Below, one piece after another: positions 43,118-54,578 of a stretch of DNA of 64,000 bases. The first letter of the stretch is position 1. Each line of letters starts with the position of its first letter. The DNA comes from Anoplopoma fimbria. Lineage: Eukaryota; Chordata; Actinopteri; Perciformes; Anoplopomatidae. A model generated the notes under the pieces. That model did not search any database and had not been told where the DNA came from. It saw only the letters and a list, made by a program, of their open reading frames with translations. The translations under genes were made by a program, and so were the position numbers. The DNA is taken from contig NC_072460.1 of the NCBI RefSeq assembly GCF_027596085.1, forward strand, positions 12,195,326 to 12,259,325, written 5' to 3'.

Positions 43118-46100
43118 CTCCTCATTCAAAAAATACTTTGTGTTAAAAAAAGCTCTAAAATAAAGGTATGCGTTTGCAGAGAGTTAAATCACCTCAGAAT
43201 TACAACTATCAGACGAAGCAATTATGATTAATGATTTTTTTTTTTTTTAAAACAGCTACTATCTGGAAGACTGATTTTTGCCTCTGCAGTTTAATAAGCT
43301 CTGTTTTGTACCATGAATAGGACACAGATTGGTTTCGCTGATAAACAACTCTTTAGGATTTATGTGGGGCAGCAGGCCGGTTGGTGGTAGTTGTTTGTGC
43401 CAAAGGCAGCAGAATAAACACCATCTCTTTCAGTCCACATGTTGACAGACACGCTATGCTACTGTGGTGCTAAAGACAACACCTCTGTGTTACCATGCCC
43501 CTGCAGTCCCCCAGTTCTTTTGTAAACGATTGGGTACTTGTGGGTGAAAAGCTGTAACCACATCCTGCCAAAGAGCCCGAGAGGACCATCGATGTCCATT
43601 CAGAAACGATGACTCAGAGGGACAAGGTGTCACAACCTCGGTCAGCTCTTCAGCCTCTGGAGAACAATGGAGCATCTCTTCTTGCCCTCTGTATTTACGC
43701 TGTCGTTTGGCTGAGACAGAGCTGGTGAGTCTGGTCAGCATATGGCCTCCAGTGACTGAGTGCAGGCCGACATGGTGCTTATTACCCCTGCATTGTCTCT
43801 GCTGGATAACTAAGGCCTGTGCACTGCTTAACAATGCTGATCTGACAAAGGAAAACAGCTGACAGTGTTTGAGTACTCATAACCTTGGCTTTTAATGTGA
43901 TCACAGCCTCTTGACTGCTTTTTGCTGCAGTCTGTGGAGTTTCCACGCTCAACACAGCTTCTTAAGACAAAGATCTGACTTCAGTGACGTGCTTTGTAAT
44001 ACAACACTGCTTTTTTTTTCTTCTTCTCCCACCGCTCCCCCACATTGATGCACTTTTCTTCCAGCAGCCCATATTGTGTGCAGAGCGGGTCCATTCTGCT
44101 GAATGGATTTTGGCTTCTCACCCGACTCTGAAATAAGGCATGCTGTAAGGTCGTTTGGTTTCTTCCATAGTATCAGCATTCAGTGGAGAGTCTTAATTAC
44201 AGGGTTTGAACAGGCCCCGGTCTGGTTTCAGGCATCCCTCACTGTTTCCTCGGCGAGGCTGGTCCCCATTGGTAATTCCAGGGCCGACCACAGTGGTAAT
44301 GAACGCGGCGGTGGTGGCGGCATTCCAGGAGATCGCAGCTCCAAAGGCTCATGGGAAAGGGTGGCGGGGGAAGTCTGGGAGACAGTGAATCCACATCGTG
44401 ATCTCTTGCCATAAACACCCACTTCCGTACATGTTACACGGTCACGGTCCGGTGAGCAACGAGGATGGGTGGGATGATGAGCTCCCATCACCGGCACGTT
44501 CCTATATAGTCTCCGTTAGCGGTGATCACATGCACCACAATTAAGATGTTATGACTACATCAATCAAGCCGGGTGGAGACTGTGCTATCAGCGGCTACCC
44601 CTCAAGGAAATTAACTTCTGTTCCTGTTTCCTCAATCAAGAAAAATAGTTTTTCGGCTCTACATAACAGTAGGATTTCAACACTCCCACGACTTCAAGGT
44701 CTTTATGTAAGCCATGACAAACAGCATCAGCGTCTTGGCAATAAGCTGCAACTTCTATCAAGATCTGCTGTTTTACCCCAACTCATCCACCCATCCACCC
44801 ACTCACTCAGCCCTCCGACCACAGACTCTTGTGAAAGTCTTCAGAGTTATGGGGTGTAAGTGGGTAAATCCCACATCACCCTGCCTGTCTCTGATTACCA
44901 GACTGGGTTCTTGTTGACGTCCATAGTTTTAGATCGCTGCAGCATTGAGCCATGTGTCTGAGAGTACAGCAGGCCCTCGAACCTTACAAAGTAAAAACTC
45001 AGCACTGTTCCTTTCCCCACCTCTCACTGTAGCCTTGTCTCAATATTGGCCCAACAACGCCGCAAAGCCCTGAAGCAGAGTCGTCAGCAGATACTGCGCC
45101 CACAGCAGATTATTGAGGCTGGTTGGTGCATACACGGCCTTTGTTGCAGTGTTGTTTTACTGACTCGAGCTGCCTGTGCCTCATTGTACTATATGGCTGC
45201 TCATAGCTGCGTCAGTTCACATGAGTTGATACACAATAATATCCTGTCTATCTCAGTGTCCTCCCGGTCCCCACAGGAAAAGGCCTGATACCGATCTCAA
45301 AACAAAGAGGAAGGGACAAGAGTTGTGGATTATACACGACCGCCTTAGAATCACATTCATGTGGCTTCTGTTTTCATACGTTGCATCACCTTTATTCCTC
45401 AATAAAAACGCATCATTTACTCATCGTATGAGCTATGTTTGCATGATATCAGCCCGTTAGTCATCGAGTTCATGAAGTATCATTTTATGAATGTGTGGCA
45501 TTGAAGCAATAAGTGAGGCTTATAATATGCTTTAATCATGTTAGTGTCTGTGATGCTCTGCTGGCCTTCTGAAGGAGAAGTCTAGGGTGGTGGCAGGCAT
45601 GTGAGATTCAGAATAAATTCATTGGCCTAGAAAACAGAAAGAATTATGGCAGCAAGTTTTCTCTCTCGTCCTGAGGCGATTTCACCAAAACAGCAACACA
45701 CAGACCCACTAGCTGTGTTTTAAAAGCCTCAACATTTCCCTGAATGTTATCTCCAATTTGTTGTCCTCATTGTTTTCCTCTTCTTGCCGTCGTTCCTCTC
45801 CACGTCTCGTTTTTCTGTTTATTGTAAGTCAGATGTTTGGTGGACGGCAACAATGGAGCAGAGCGGGCCATAAACCTTAATGGTGTTTGCCTGTTTGTGA
45901 AAGTGTGTTAGTGAAACGGGCAGTGTTGCACAGAAGTCAGCAGGGACCTTGTGATCTGATGCTGTGTAGACGAGCCCAGCATTGAGACATTCTTCCACTT
46001 CAAAGCCCCCCAGAGGGTTTTCTGGACACTGGTTGAATAGGAGCTGAGGGAGGGGGGTGTGGGGGGAACAGGTGCAGTCCATGAGTGGGGTAATTCCTGC

Positions 46101-46503
46101 TGCCATCTGCTTTTCTTTTTCGGGGCCTGGGCTCTTTAAACGCCCTCTGACACGCCTCATGGCGACACGCTCCCCTAGCCAGCCCCACCGTGCCCCGTCG
46201 CCATGGCACCCCGATTCGGATTAACCCCTGCACATGTGCCGAGTCAAGCATGGGGGTCTGCCTCTTTTGTGAGGGAGCATGGGGGGGAGAAAGAGGTTGA
46301 GGGGGAGGAGGAGGGAGGAGATGGAGAGCTGCATGGATAAGTGTGTGAAAGGACACTCGCCAGTCATTCACCTTTGTTAAGTAAAGCAGCAGCAGGGAGC
46401 GTGAATGAAGCCATGTGGTGGAAAAACAACAGGAGAGTCTGTATTCTTATAAGTGATCCACCTAACTTTTACTGATATGAAGAATATCTGCTTATTTCAA
46501 CAG
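43118..46503. other. proposed inava intron 1
   Basis: No convincing coding exon. Several open frames on both strands (around 43490-43834, 44228-44497, 46000-46371) sit in G+C-richer DNA but lack domains, splice partners and family similarity. The segment is long enough to hold regulatory elements of inava. Confidence 0.35.
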
Positions 46504-46534
46504 GTCCTTTAGAAAAGAAGTGCAGACAGTCGAG

Positions 46535-49500
46535 ATGACAGCAATCGAGAGTAAAGAGGAGATCAGTGACACTGACAGTGGGATTATCGTCCACTCTGGT
46601 AAGAACATCACAAAATACAGCATCTGATTTCCCCGTTTGTCATGTTAAAGGGTTAGGGCTGCATGATAACAGCAAATTAAATAAAATGTTGCATGTCACA
46701 TTGTTGTACTTATTTTATATGTTAACAACCAATTTCTACCTCACCTAAAGGATTCAAAAACATTTAAAAGGGAAAATGTGAATATATAAAATGGTCTAAT
46801 GGTCACAAATTGCAGTAATTTAGTTTACAGATTTATCAAAAGCAGTGGTTAATTTTGATTAACTTTTAATCCCCAAAGGGAAATTGATTCACAGTGTAGG
46901 CACAAAAAAAGAACATTCCATGTTTCATGGGATGAAAGAATTTCTCGGTCATCCATAGGAAAAAAATATATAAAATGTGAATATTAATTTCTACGGCTGA
47001 TACAGATCCTAATAAGGAAAGCTTGTCCTGATCACCTGTGTGTTCATTCTAGGTCCAGACAGCCCTACGTCCCCAGGGAAGGACCTGATCACACACACCA
47101 GAGCCCTGAAGCTGAAGCACCAGTCTCTGGAGGAGCGTCTGGAGCTCTGCCTGCTGGAGCTCAGGAAGCTCTGCATCAGGGAGGCAGTAAGTAATTATTA
47201 GTTTATTATAACATGCACACACTACCAATATGTTATTAGGGGGATTTAAAATAGCTCTAAATGAGTTGTTTAAATTGCATTATACGTGTTAAGGTCACAG
47301 TTTCCACCTTTTTGTAATCAAGTCTTTTATTTTGAATTGACAGGAGCTGACTGGTAAACTGCCTTCAGATTATCCTCTGATGCCAGATGAGAAGCTTCCT
47401 CGGGTCAGAAGGAGGATTGGAGCTTCATTCAAGCTTGACGAAGGTCTGATCCATCTGAATAAACAGGTATGGGCCTCAATCAGTGTTTACTATGTTTGGG
47501 GATTGAAAAAGATTATTCATCAGCTTAAACTAAAAATCAGAGTGTGTTGTGTGTTCGTCGTAGGATTCAGAGCTGCAGGGGCTGGAAACTGACTTGGCTC
47601 TTCAGAGGCAGATTTACGAGGCGGCCCGCAAACTCTCCCTGGAGGGGAACCTCAGCAAACCACAGAAGAAGAGCCGGTTGCAGCAGTTCAAGAGGGAGGA
47701 GAAGAAGGTGAAGGATCTGCAGGAGGCCGTGTTCCAGCACAGGATCAAGAGCGAGTGTAACTCCCCGTGCATCAGCATCTCAAACAACCAAAACAAAGGT
47801 GAGTACTGCTGCCCTCTTCAGGCCAAACTCCATGAACACATTCAGTGGCTCTGATGGACACTTAAAATGTTGTTCTCTTTGCATGCAGATCTGTGCACGT
47901 CTGATGACAGTTCCCTGTCTGATGTGGTGGCCCTTGATGATGGTGAGTGGAGAGAACCTTTACACATGTTATATTTCGAAGATGATCATTACTCTCTGAT
48001 AGACATGCTTAGATTAAGACAAACAGTGAAAAGAAGTATGAATTGGAAGGATGTATGCATATACATTATGTAGATTGGAGATATATTTTGGAGCAGCATG
48101 ATACCGACTGTTCCATGCTCTCTGTGATCATCCACAGATGTGGACTCGCCCAGCCCTCTCTCTCCTCCTGTGATGGTCACTTCCTATTCAGACCCCCTCC
48201 AGCTGTCAGCATCGACCCTGCAGTCGTCCCAGCAGTCATCAAGTCAGCTCAGTGTGGAGTATCTGCGCTCTCCCATCCAGAACTCTCCCTGGAAAGAGTC
48301 CAGTCTGGATCAGCCTTACCAGAAGCCCACAAACCCTCAGTCTGTTTGTAGCAGCAGGTCCAGGTACGAATCTGAAGTGTAATAACTGCCCATTTGATAC
48401 ATAACTGCTGTCTTAATATGACTATAAGAGAGAAAATACAAAAGAAAAGGGAGCTTAGCGTCAGCATTCATATCTCACAGGTTGTATTGCACATCTCACA
48501 TCATCTTATCTGTTTTTGTTGTGTGCAGTAGTCCAGCAGGAACCCAGATGTCAGCAGAGAGCATCATCCCTCTGTCTCAGTTTATAAAGAAAACGGCCCT
48601 GCGTCAGAACAACTCCACCAGCGCGCCCTCCACCCCAGAGCTTCACGTTCGCCGGCAGGGCTCCCAATCCTTCAGGTACACGGAGAAGTCAGATCAGTAC
48701 ACTAATGCACAAAGACCACAAAAAACATGCGTATTTTAATTTAACAATTTCACATGATATGTCTCCTCAGACTTCCCAAAAGTAAGCCACCAGCTGACGT
48801 GGAGAACAATCAAGGGCGAGCCAGGCTTCCCCAGCGACGCTTTGTGGCTGACTTCATGGTGCGTTCTCCAGAGTACACGCCCTTGCGTCCTTACCAGTCC
48901 AGCTCGGAGGACAGCAGCTCGGAGCACTCGTCCTCCTCGTCCTATATCAGCTCTCCTGGCGTGGACGGACCCACTGAGATCCCAAAGCTCTGCCCGCCGC
49001 CTTACGGATTCCACTTTGGAGCACAGAAGAAAGGGCTCTCCACCTTCACCAGCTCACACAAGAACAACAACCAGTCTCAGTCCGGCCATGGCTACGTCAG
49101 AGCAAACGCTGAAGACGGCCCCCTCTCCCCTCAAGGCCTGGACATGGGAAAGAGCTTCCTGTCCCCTCATCCTCCACACAGCCCTCAGCAGAGACAGTGG
49201 GAGGGGGGAGCCTCATCCCCGAGGAGAACCCCAAAGCCCCCTCCACCTTACACCAGGCTGGTGCGTACGCCCTCGCTGAATGAGTACCCGAACCACGCCT
49301 TCAGGCTAATGCCCAGGGACATTGTGTCGGAGGAGTTGAAGTCATGGCATCAGAGGAATCAGCTGCAGAAGTTAAGACCGGGCTGCCTGGACCAGCAGAG
49401 CTCCTTCAGTGTCATGAGCCCCACTTCAGCTCATCTGCCTCCTTTTGAACAGGTTAGTACTGATCATGTTACAACATAAATAATGGCCACTAACACAGGA

Positions 49501-49936
49501 GTGAAAGTGTCTGTTAGACTCTTATGATTGTTTTATTAATAAATTAATAGATTATAAAACATCAGAAATCTATGACAAATATCCAGCACAATTTTCAGGA
49601 ATCTTTAAAGGTCTTGGTTTGTCTGACCAACAGTCCAAACCACCAAATATTAAGTTTTCAATCATATTAAGACATAAAAAGCAACAAATCCTCATATTTA
49701 AGAGGAAGGAAAAAAATGACTGATATTGAATCATTGATTATTTAAATAGTTGCTGAATTATGTTGTTTTGATCAATTAATCAGATATAAATTGTATGTAT
49801 GTGCAGAATGTGTAAGCTGAACACTGATTTCATGTTTTCACAGGGTTCAGGTAATGTGATTCTCCAGCGAGCTGCAGACGGGACTCCACTTCAGTGGTTC
49901 ATTGCAGAGGATTCTGAAATCGTGAGCCAGGTGTAA
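46535..49936 (+). CDS. inava: Innate immunity activator (C1orf106/CUPID-domain protein)
   Basis: Adaptor that binds cytohesins and stabilises epithelial junctions; also amplifies pattern-receptor signalling in mammals. Coding exons: 46535-46598, 47053-47186, 47344-47466, 47564-47798, 47889-47942, 48138-48363, 48529-48675, 48771-49452, 49844-49936. All phases close: 585 residues (human about 663-677). It opens MTAIESKEEISDTDSGIIVH, matching human ESKDEVSDTDSGII. The CUPID coiled-coil region (about 22-185) contains LELCLLELRKLCIREAELTG and RVRRRIGASFKLDE. Other family motifs are QNSPWKESSLDQPY (251-264), TSAPSTPELHVRRQGSQS, LVRTPSLNEYP and EELKSWHQR. The C-terminus DGTPLQWFIAEDSEIVSQV closely parallels human. 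The middle is serine/proline-rich and low-complexity. Start choice is supported by the conserved N-terminus. Confidence 0.95.
49535..49790. repeat. degraded teleost MITE (AT-rich, GATTAATC type)
   Basis: Contains tctgaccaacagtccaaacc, atatttaagaggaag and aatagttgctgaatta in the order I remember for the element whose intact copies begin GGGCTGCAACTAACGATT. Termini are eroded. It lies in the last inava intron and is related to the copy at 7471-7672. Confidence 0.55.
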
Positions 49937-50619
49937 CTAGAACCTCTACTCCTCTGCAGTATGTTCAGTAGGATGTGTGTTATTCCTCTATATTTATTTC
50001 TGTATTTATTCAGGTTGTGGACTCTCTGTGAGATTGTATGTCTACATGATGCAGAAAACGTAGACCTATTGTGACTCCGCTGAGCACATATTGCTTGTCT
50101 TTTAATTTAAAACTTAATGTAAGGTGCTATGCCAGTTTTATTTATTTTAAATTGCTTTCTATTAGATGATTTTAAAAGTTCTGAGGTAAATTAGGTTAAT
50201 ACCAAACCGATTTAAAACACAGTTGCTGAATTTCTTTGTGTCTGGCACACATTTTGCACATGAAATTCATCTACAGTAGTTTTCGAAAAAAGTATCCACA
50301 TTCCTAATATAATTTTTTTATTTGATACTATACTTTTGTTTTAATGAAAGTTTCCCCCTTGCAACATAAATAATTACAAAAATGTTGATACACCTTTAAA
50401 AATTCATTGCTCTGCTGGACAAATAAGCAGATATATATTTAGTTAAAATTTAACATCTAGCCATGATTTGAAGTGAGCTGAATCTTAACGTTTGCTATTA
50501 ACTCTTAATAATTAATCACTGTTGCCTTAAACGGGGGTTTGAGGAATGTTTTCACTTCAGTATGGTGTCTTCTTACTAACAGAGTGATTGTATCAGTTTT
50601 GATATGTTTTGTATATTTA

Positions 50620-50626
50620 TAATAAA
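50620..50626 (+). terminator. probable inava polyadenylation signal
   Basis: aataaaa at the end of the AT-rich 3' UTR, about 685 bases after the stop codon, followed by tgtttt- and gtgg-rich sequence as in a downstream element. Confidence 0.45.
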
Positions 50627-50822
50627 AAATACAGCTGAAAGTTAAGTTTGTGGCTTTGTTTTCTAGAAGGTAAGAGAACAAAGTATTTCAAAACGCATTA
50701 ATAAAACAAAAGTGTCATAAAATGTTTTATATTCAAAGACTGATATAGATGGTGTCAGCTGGTCTTCACACCAGATGTTTACAATCCAGTTACAGTCTAT
50801 AAACAACCTCCTGAGGATATAT

Positions 50823-53150
50823 TCACGGCTCAGATGCTTCATCGTGAAGCTTCCACAAGAACCAGGTCAACGTTACGACACAGAAAAGCACAAACAGGTA
50901 CATGCAGAGCAGCGCCCAGCGACAGCGATGCAACCAGTGAGCCAGAGGACGACGTCTCCACAAGGATCCCCACCTGAGGAGAGTAGTCAGTCAGTTTATA
51001 GAGGAGAAATCATCAAAGTCGTCTTTTAAAACATACGTTGACTTACGTGCTCACAGAAAGCTGTCGGTAAAGAGTTGCACTCTTTTTTTCCTTGTCTGCT
51101 TTTTTCTTTGATAACGCCGCTTTGCCCTTGTGTCTCTGACGCAAAGTATCCAGAGGGGGACTGCAAACAAAGACAATATGTAATGTTACAAAGGGTGGAT
51201 AGAATAACGGAAAAAGCCCTTCACTGATGGAGTTTTTTTAAACTGTATTTTATACTGGTGTTGAATGTATAAGGTGTCTTTTAGTCACAGTTCCCTTTAT
51301 TCCCAGGCCCGAGATTCTAAAAAGTCACAATCAACACCAATTAATTCATTCTATAAACTCATGAATGACCTGCTCAAGAGCTGAGCCCTTGTTGTTCACC
51401 TGTTGATGTTGTTTAAGATTTCAACATGCTACCTTTACATGATTTTGCATTATTTTGAACTAAAGCACCAACATTTCAGATAGCAACTATGTGTTCACTT
51501 TGTAAGTTTTCCTAATTCAATGATGCTTTGAGGCGTCTCGTGGAATGGTAACTTTATTAAATAATTATATGAAACTTATATTGTTGCTCTGAAAATTAAT
51601 CTTTTTTCACAGCAGGAAAAGTGCAGGTGTTACTACTGACATGAATGATGGCCGTTAAATAAGGAAATGAATTATACCCTTCTCAAAAAAGAGCAGGCTT
51701 TAATCAAACAAACATCAAGAGCTTCACCACCAAGGCTTTAGTATAGTTTGGTGTTTATGCAATTTCGTTCATGAACAGTGATTCCATACTTTTTATTGCG
51801 TAACTTTCTGGTGGCCAGTTGTTTTGATGGGAGGCACTCGGGGTTGGGGATGGGAGGTGGAAGAAGGTCAACAGCTGGAGCTTCTGACAGAGTTTCATCT
51901 GGATCCAGAGGCCTGAAAACACATCGAACAGATAAATGAGATGATGGTAATTTGCTGATTAATTGGCCCAGTGACAAATTGAAAATGCTGAGTTTCTAGT
52001 TGACCTTTCATCCACATGGTAGCTGTCGTCCTTGGTCATGGCAGAGCAGCTCGACTCGAAGCTCAACGGGGGAGACGAGCAGGTGAGGAAGGAGTCCCTG
52101 CTGAAGGACCTTCCAGGAAGACCTTTTTTCTTCATGTCTCGCTTTATCTTCTCCTGTAGAGACAAAGACAAAGACAGTCGACTCATTTGGGTTTCTGGAT
52201 GATAACAATTGTAAATAAAGTTCACCTCCTTACCTGGATTTGGTTCGGAATTAGTGATATGCTGACTCTGCGACGAAAACTGTTCTGAAAGAAAACAAAT
52301 CCAACGCAGATTGAAATCACGAAAAGGAAAGTGCTCCCACATCAGATGGTACAATAAGCAGCATATCTGCATACCTGCTGAGAGTTTTTCTTTCTGCCGT
52401 CACTTTCGTCTGGATCTAGAAGGAGACATTCGGTCAAATACTGCACATGACGACAGAGCAAGACAAACACCACGAGACAGAACATGAGAGACCTGGCGAT
52501 GCTCTGGGGTCGTTCTGCTGCTGGATGGTCTTCTTGGCCTCCTCCAGCTCTGCCACGTTTCTGTCATGTTGTCTCCTCACGTTCTCCACGTGAGCCACCA
52601 TGAGCTCCACTGCTCGACTCACTCGAGCCTCCTAACAAAGACAGAAAAATTAAATATCAAATAAAATCAACACTCACAGCTTTCATGTCCGTACAAAAAT
52701 GTTAATGTGTTACAGCTCAATATTAAGAAACCGTAATGCATTAACAAAGGGATTATAATCGCTGTATATGCAAACAGTGTAGAAACGGTGCACAAACTTT
52801 AACTTTGATTGCTGCTTATTTAGAGAATAATATGTAATGTTATAGATTTAATCTTTAATGCCTCTGAAACTGTTATATTTCGAGGATTAGAAATAGGATA
52901 AGAAATGTCTCTAATTATTTTGTGACCGCTCAGATTTATTCTGGGGCCTTTTTTGTGGCCCCGACCCACAGGTTGGAAACCACATTCCTAGGTCATACTG
53001 AGCCATAAAGTACCTGATGCACGGCGCCGAGCACCTCCGCGGTGTTGGAGATTCGCTCCACAGTCCCACCGAGGATGTCCAGAGACAGCTCCAGCCTCTG
53101 CAGGATCTTACTGCGCTTACTGTCCAGACACAGGCCCTTCAGCGTCTGAA

Positions 53151-53216
<66 letters not shown>

Positions 53217-54578
53217 CACCTGCTCTATGGTGGCGTCATTAAAGCTTATTTCACATCATCAGATCTTTACTGCACCTCCAGCGTCTCCCTGCCTCTGGTC
53301 AGCTCCAGCTGGATGTTCTCCTCGGCCAGGTTGCGGGCGTGCTCCTCCGCCTGCAGCCTCTGCTTCAGGGTGTACTGATCACAGCGGGAGGCCATGGCGA
53401 TCTGAGAAAAAGCCTTCTGGGAGCGAGAACATTTATCTCACTCAGCTTTTTAATACATTTCAGATGTTATGTCGGGTTTGAAGCTGTGTTCTTTATGGTT
53501 GAAATTATAATAAAATTAAAATGAATAATGTTTTATCTGCTGCCTAGATAAAGTATGTAGATATTCAGCACAAAATCAAGAAGTACATTCTTTAAAATCC
53601 AGATACGGACAAGTTTACCATTAAAACGTATATTTAAAGGATAGGCTCACAAATGTTCAAGTCTGTCTTCAAACAAGAGTCAGGTATGAACATTGAGACA
53701 GGTTCTTGGTTGGTTTATCATTCCTCCTGTTCATACAGGCCTTTAAAAGGCAAACTTTTGAATACACTTTTGCACAGGAGGACTGTTGATTTTGTCCCCT
53801 ATCATCACTTACATTGAAAAATCAAGAAGATGGGGCACCACGGGTGGCCCGGGTCCGGGAGCACCTGGACCATCCATCTTTAGGAAGAGATCTTTAATAG
53901 GAATAATCATTATAACAAGTGAAACCTGTTTCACTTGAAAAATGGTAAACCTATCATTTAAAAGCAACATACAATAATGCACACATGTTAAATATAAAGT
54001 ACATAAAAATTCACATGTAGGCTCACAAACAAGAGAAAAAAAACAGCATGTAATGTGGTATATCATGGCAATCTTACCTCCAAATCTTTCTCTGACAGCT
54101 CCGCACTGTCAATAATCAAGACAAACGACTTGTGATGAAAAGACAGATTAACTCCTAGTATTAAGATTAACTCATGGTATTGACGTACACTATGATGGCC
54201 TGTGTGGCAGATAAACATCACACTGTGTCACCTGTCGAGGCCGACGCGCTCTATGATGGACAGCTCGTTCCAGTTTGTGATTGGCAGCTCCTCTTGACTG
54301 GTTTCTGTAGAGACACAACCCAGTTTAAATGTACAGCCACGATACTGGTTCCTGGACGTTGTGTGAACATTGCATAGCCGTTACCTTCGTCGCTGTCATC
54401 ACTGTCCAGCATGGTGGCCGGGGTGTAGCCGTTTGTCTCTGCATCAGGCTGAAATAAGTTCAGAAACATTAGCTCTAGTACTGAACGATGTAATCATTAC
54501 ATTTAAAGTGGTAATCATGTAGGACAGCTGGCAGATTATTTGACTCACCTGAGCAGTCATCACTACATCAACCTCTGT
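50823..54578 (-). CDS. IRAG/JAW1 (MRVI1/LRMP)-family tail-anchored coiled-coil protein
   Basis: IRAG1 (MRVI1) and IRAG2 (LRMP/JAW1) are ER tail-anchored partners of IP3 receptors. Exons: 54578-54549, 54448-54385, 54304-54232, 54105-54078, 53416-53276, 53145-53014, 52631-52493, 52415-52375, 52284-52234, 52153-52005, 51912-51790, 51160-51047, 50973-50823. Phases close over 411 residues plus stop. Family features are NELSIIERVGLDSAELSEKDLE, then RCDQYTLKQRLQAEEHARNL, GAVHQEARVSRAVELMVAHVE, a coiled coil, and FRRRVSISLIP. The last exon gives basic WRRRPLAHWLHRCRW, a hydrophobic segment (about 381-404) and only seven further residues: a C-terminal anchor. The middle and tail do not match what I recall of IRAG1 or IRAG2, so no symbol is given. 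The N-terminus is unresolved: an ATG lies inside the first exon listed, but further upstream exons are possible. Confidence 0.8.
53152..53212. repeat. (CA)n microsatellite abutting a 3' splice site
   Basis: 61 bases of uninterrupted CA. On the coding (minus) strand this is a TG run that ends just before tcttcag, the acceptor of the exon at 53145-53014 in the IRAG-like gene. It replaces most of the polypyrimidine tract. Confidence 0.95.

Noticed and set aside
43490..46371. Several open frames in the proposed first intron of inava (for example around 43490-43834, 44228-44497, 46000-46371)
   Set aside because: No recognisable domain, no partner exons with compatible phase, and low-complexity proline runs; treated as chance frames.
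48736..49014. 92-codon minus-strand open frame over inava
   Set aside because: Antisense shadow of the serine-rich inava exon; no family similarity.
48842..49279. 145-codon plus-strand open frame
   Set aside because: It is an alternate frame of the large inava exon (48771-49452), whose correct frame matches the family to its conserved C-terminus.
51738..51789. Alternative C-terminus of the IRAG-like protein by reading through the donor at 51789 to a stop
   Set aside because: A good donor (gtatgg) with correct phase leads to an exon set ending in a hydrophobic anchor typical of the family; read-through would lose it. It cannot be excluded as a minor isoform.
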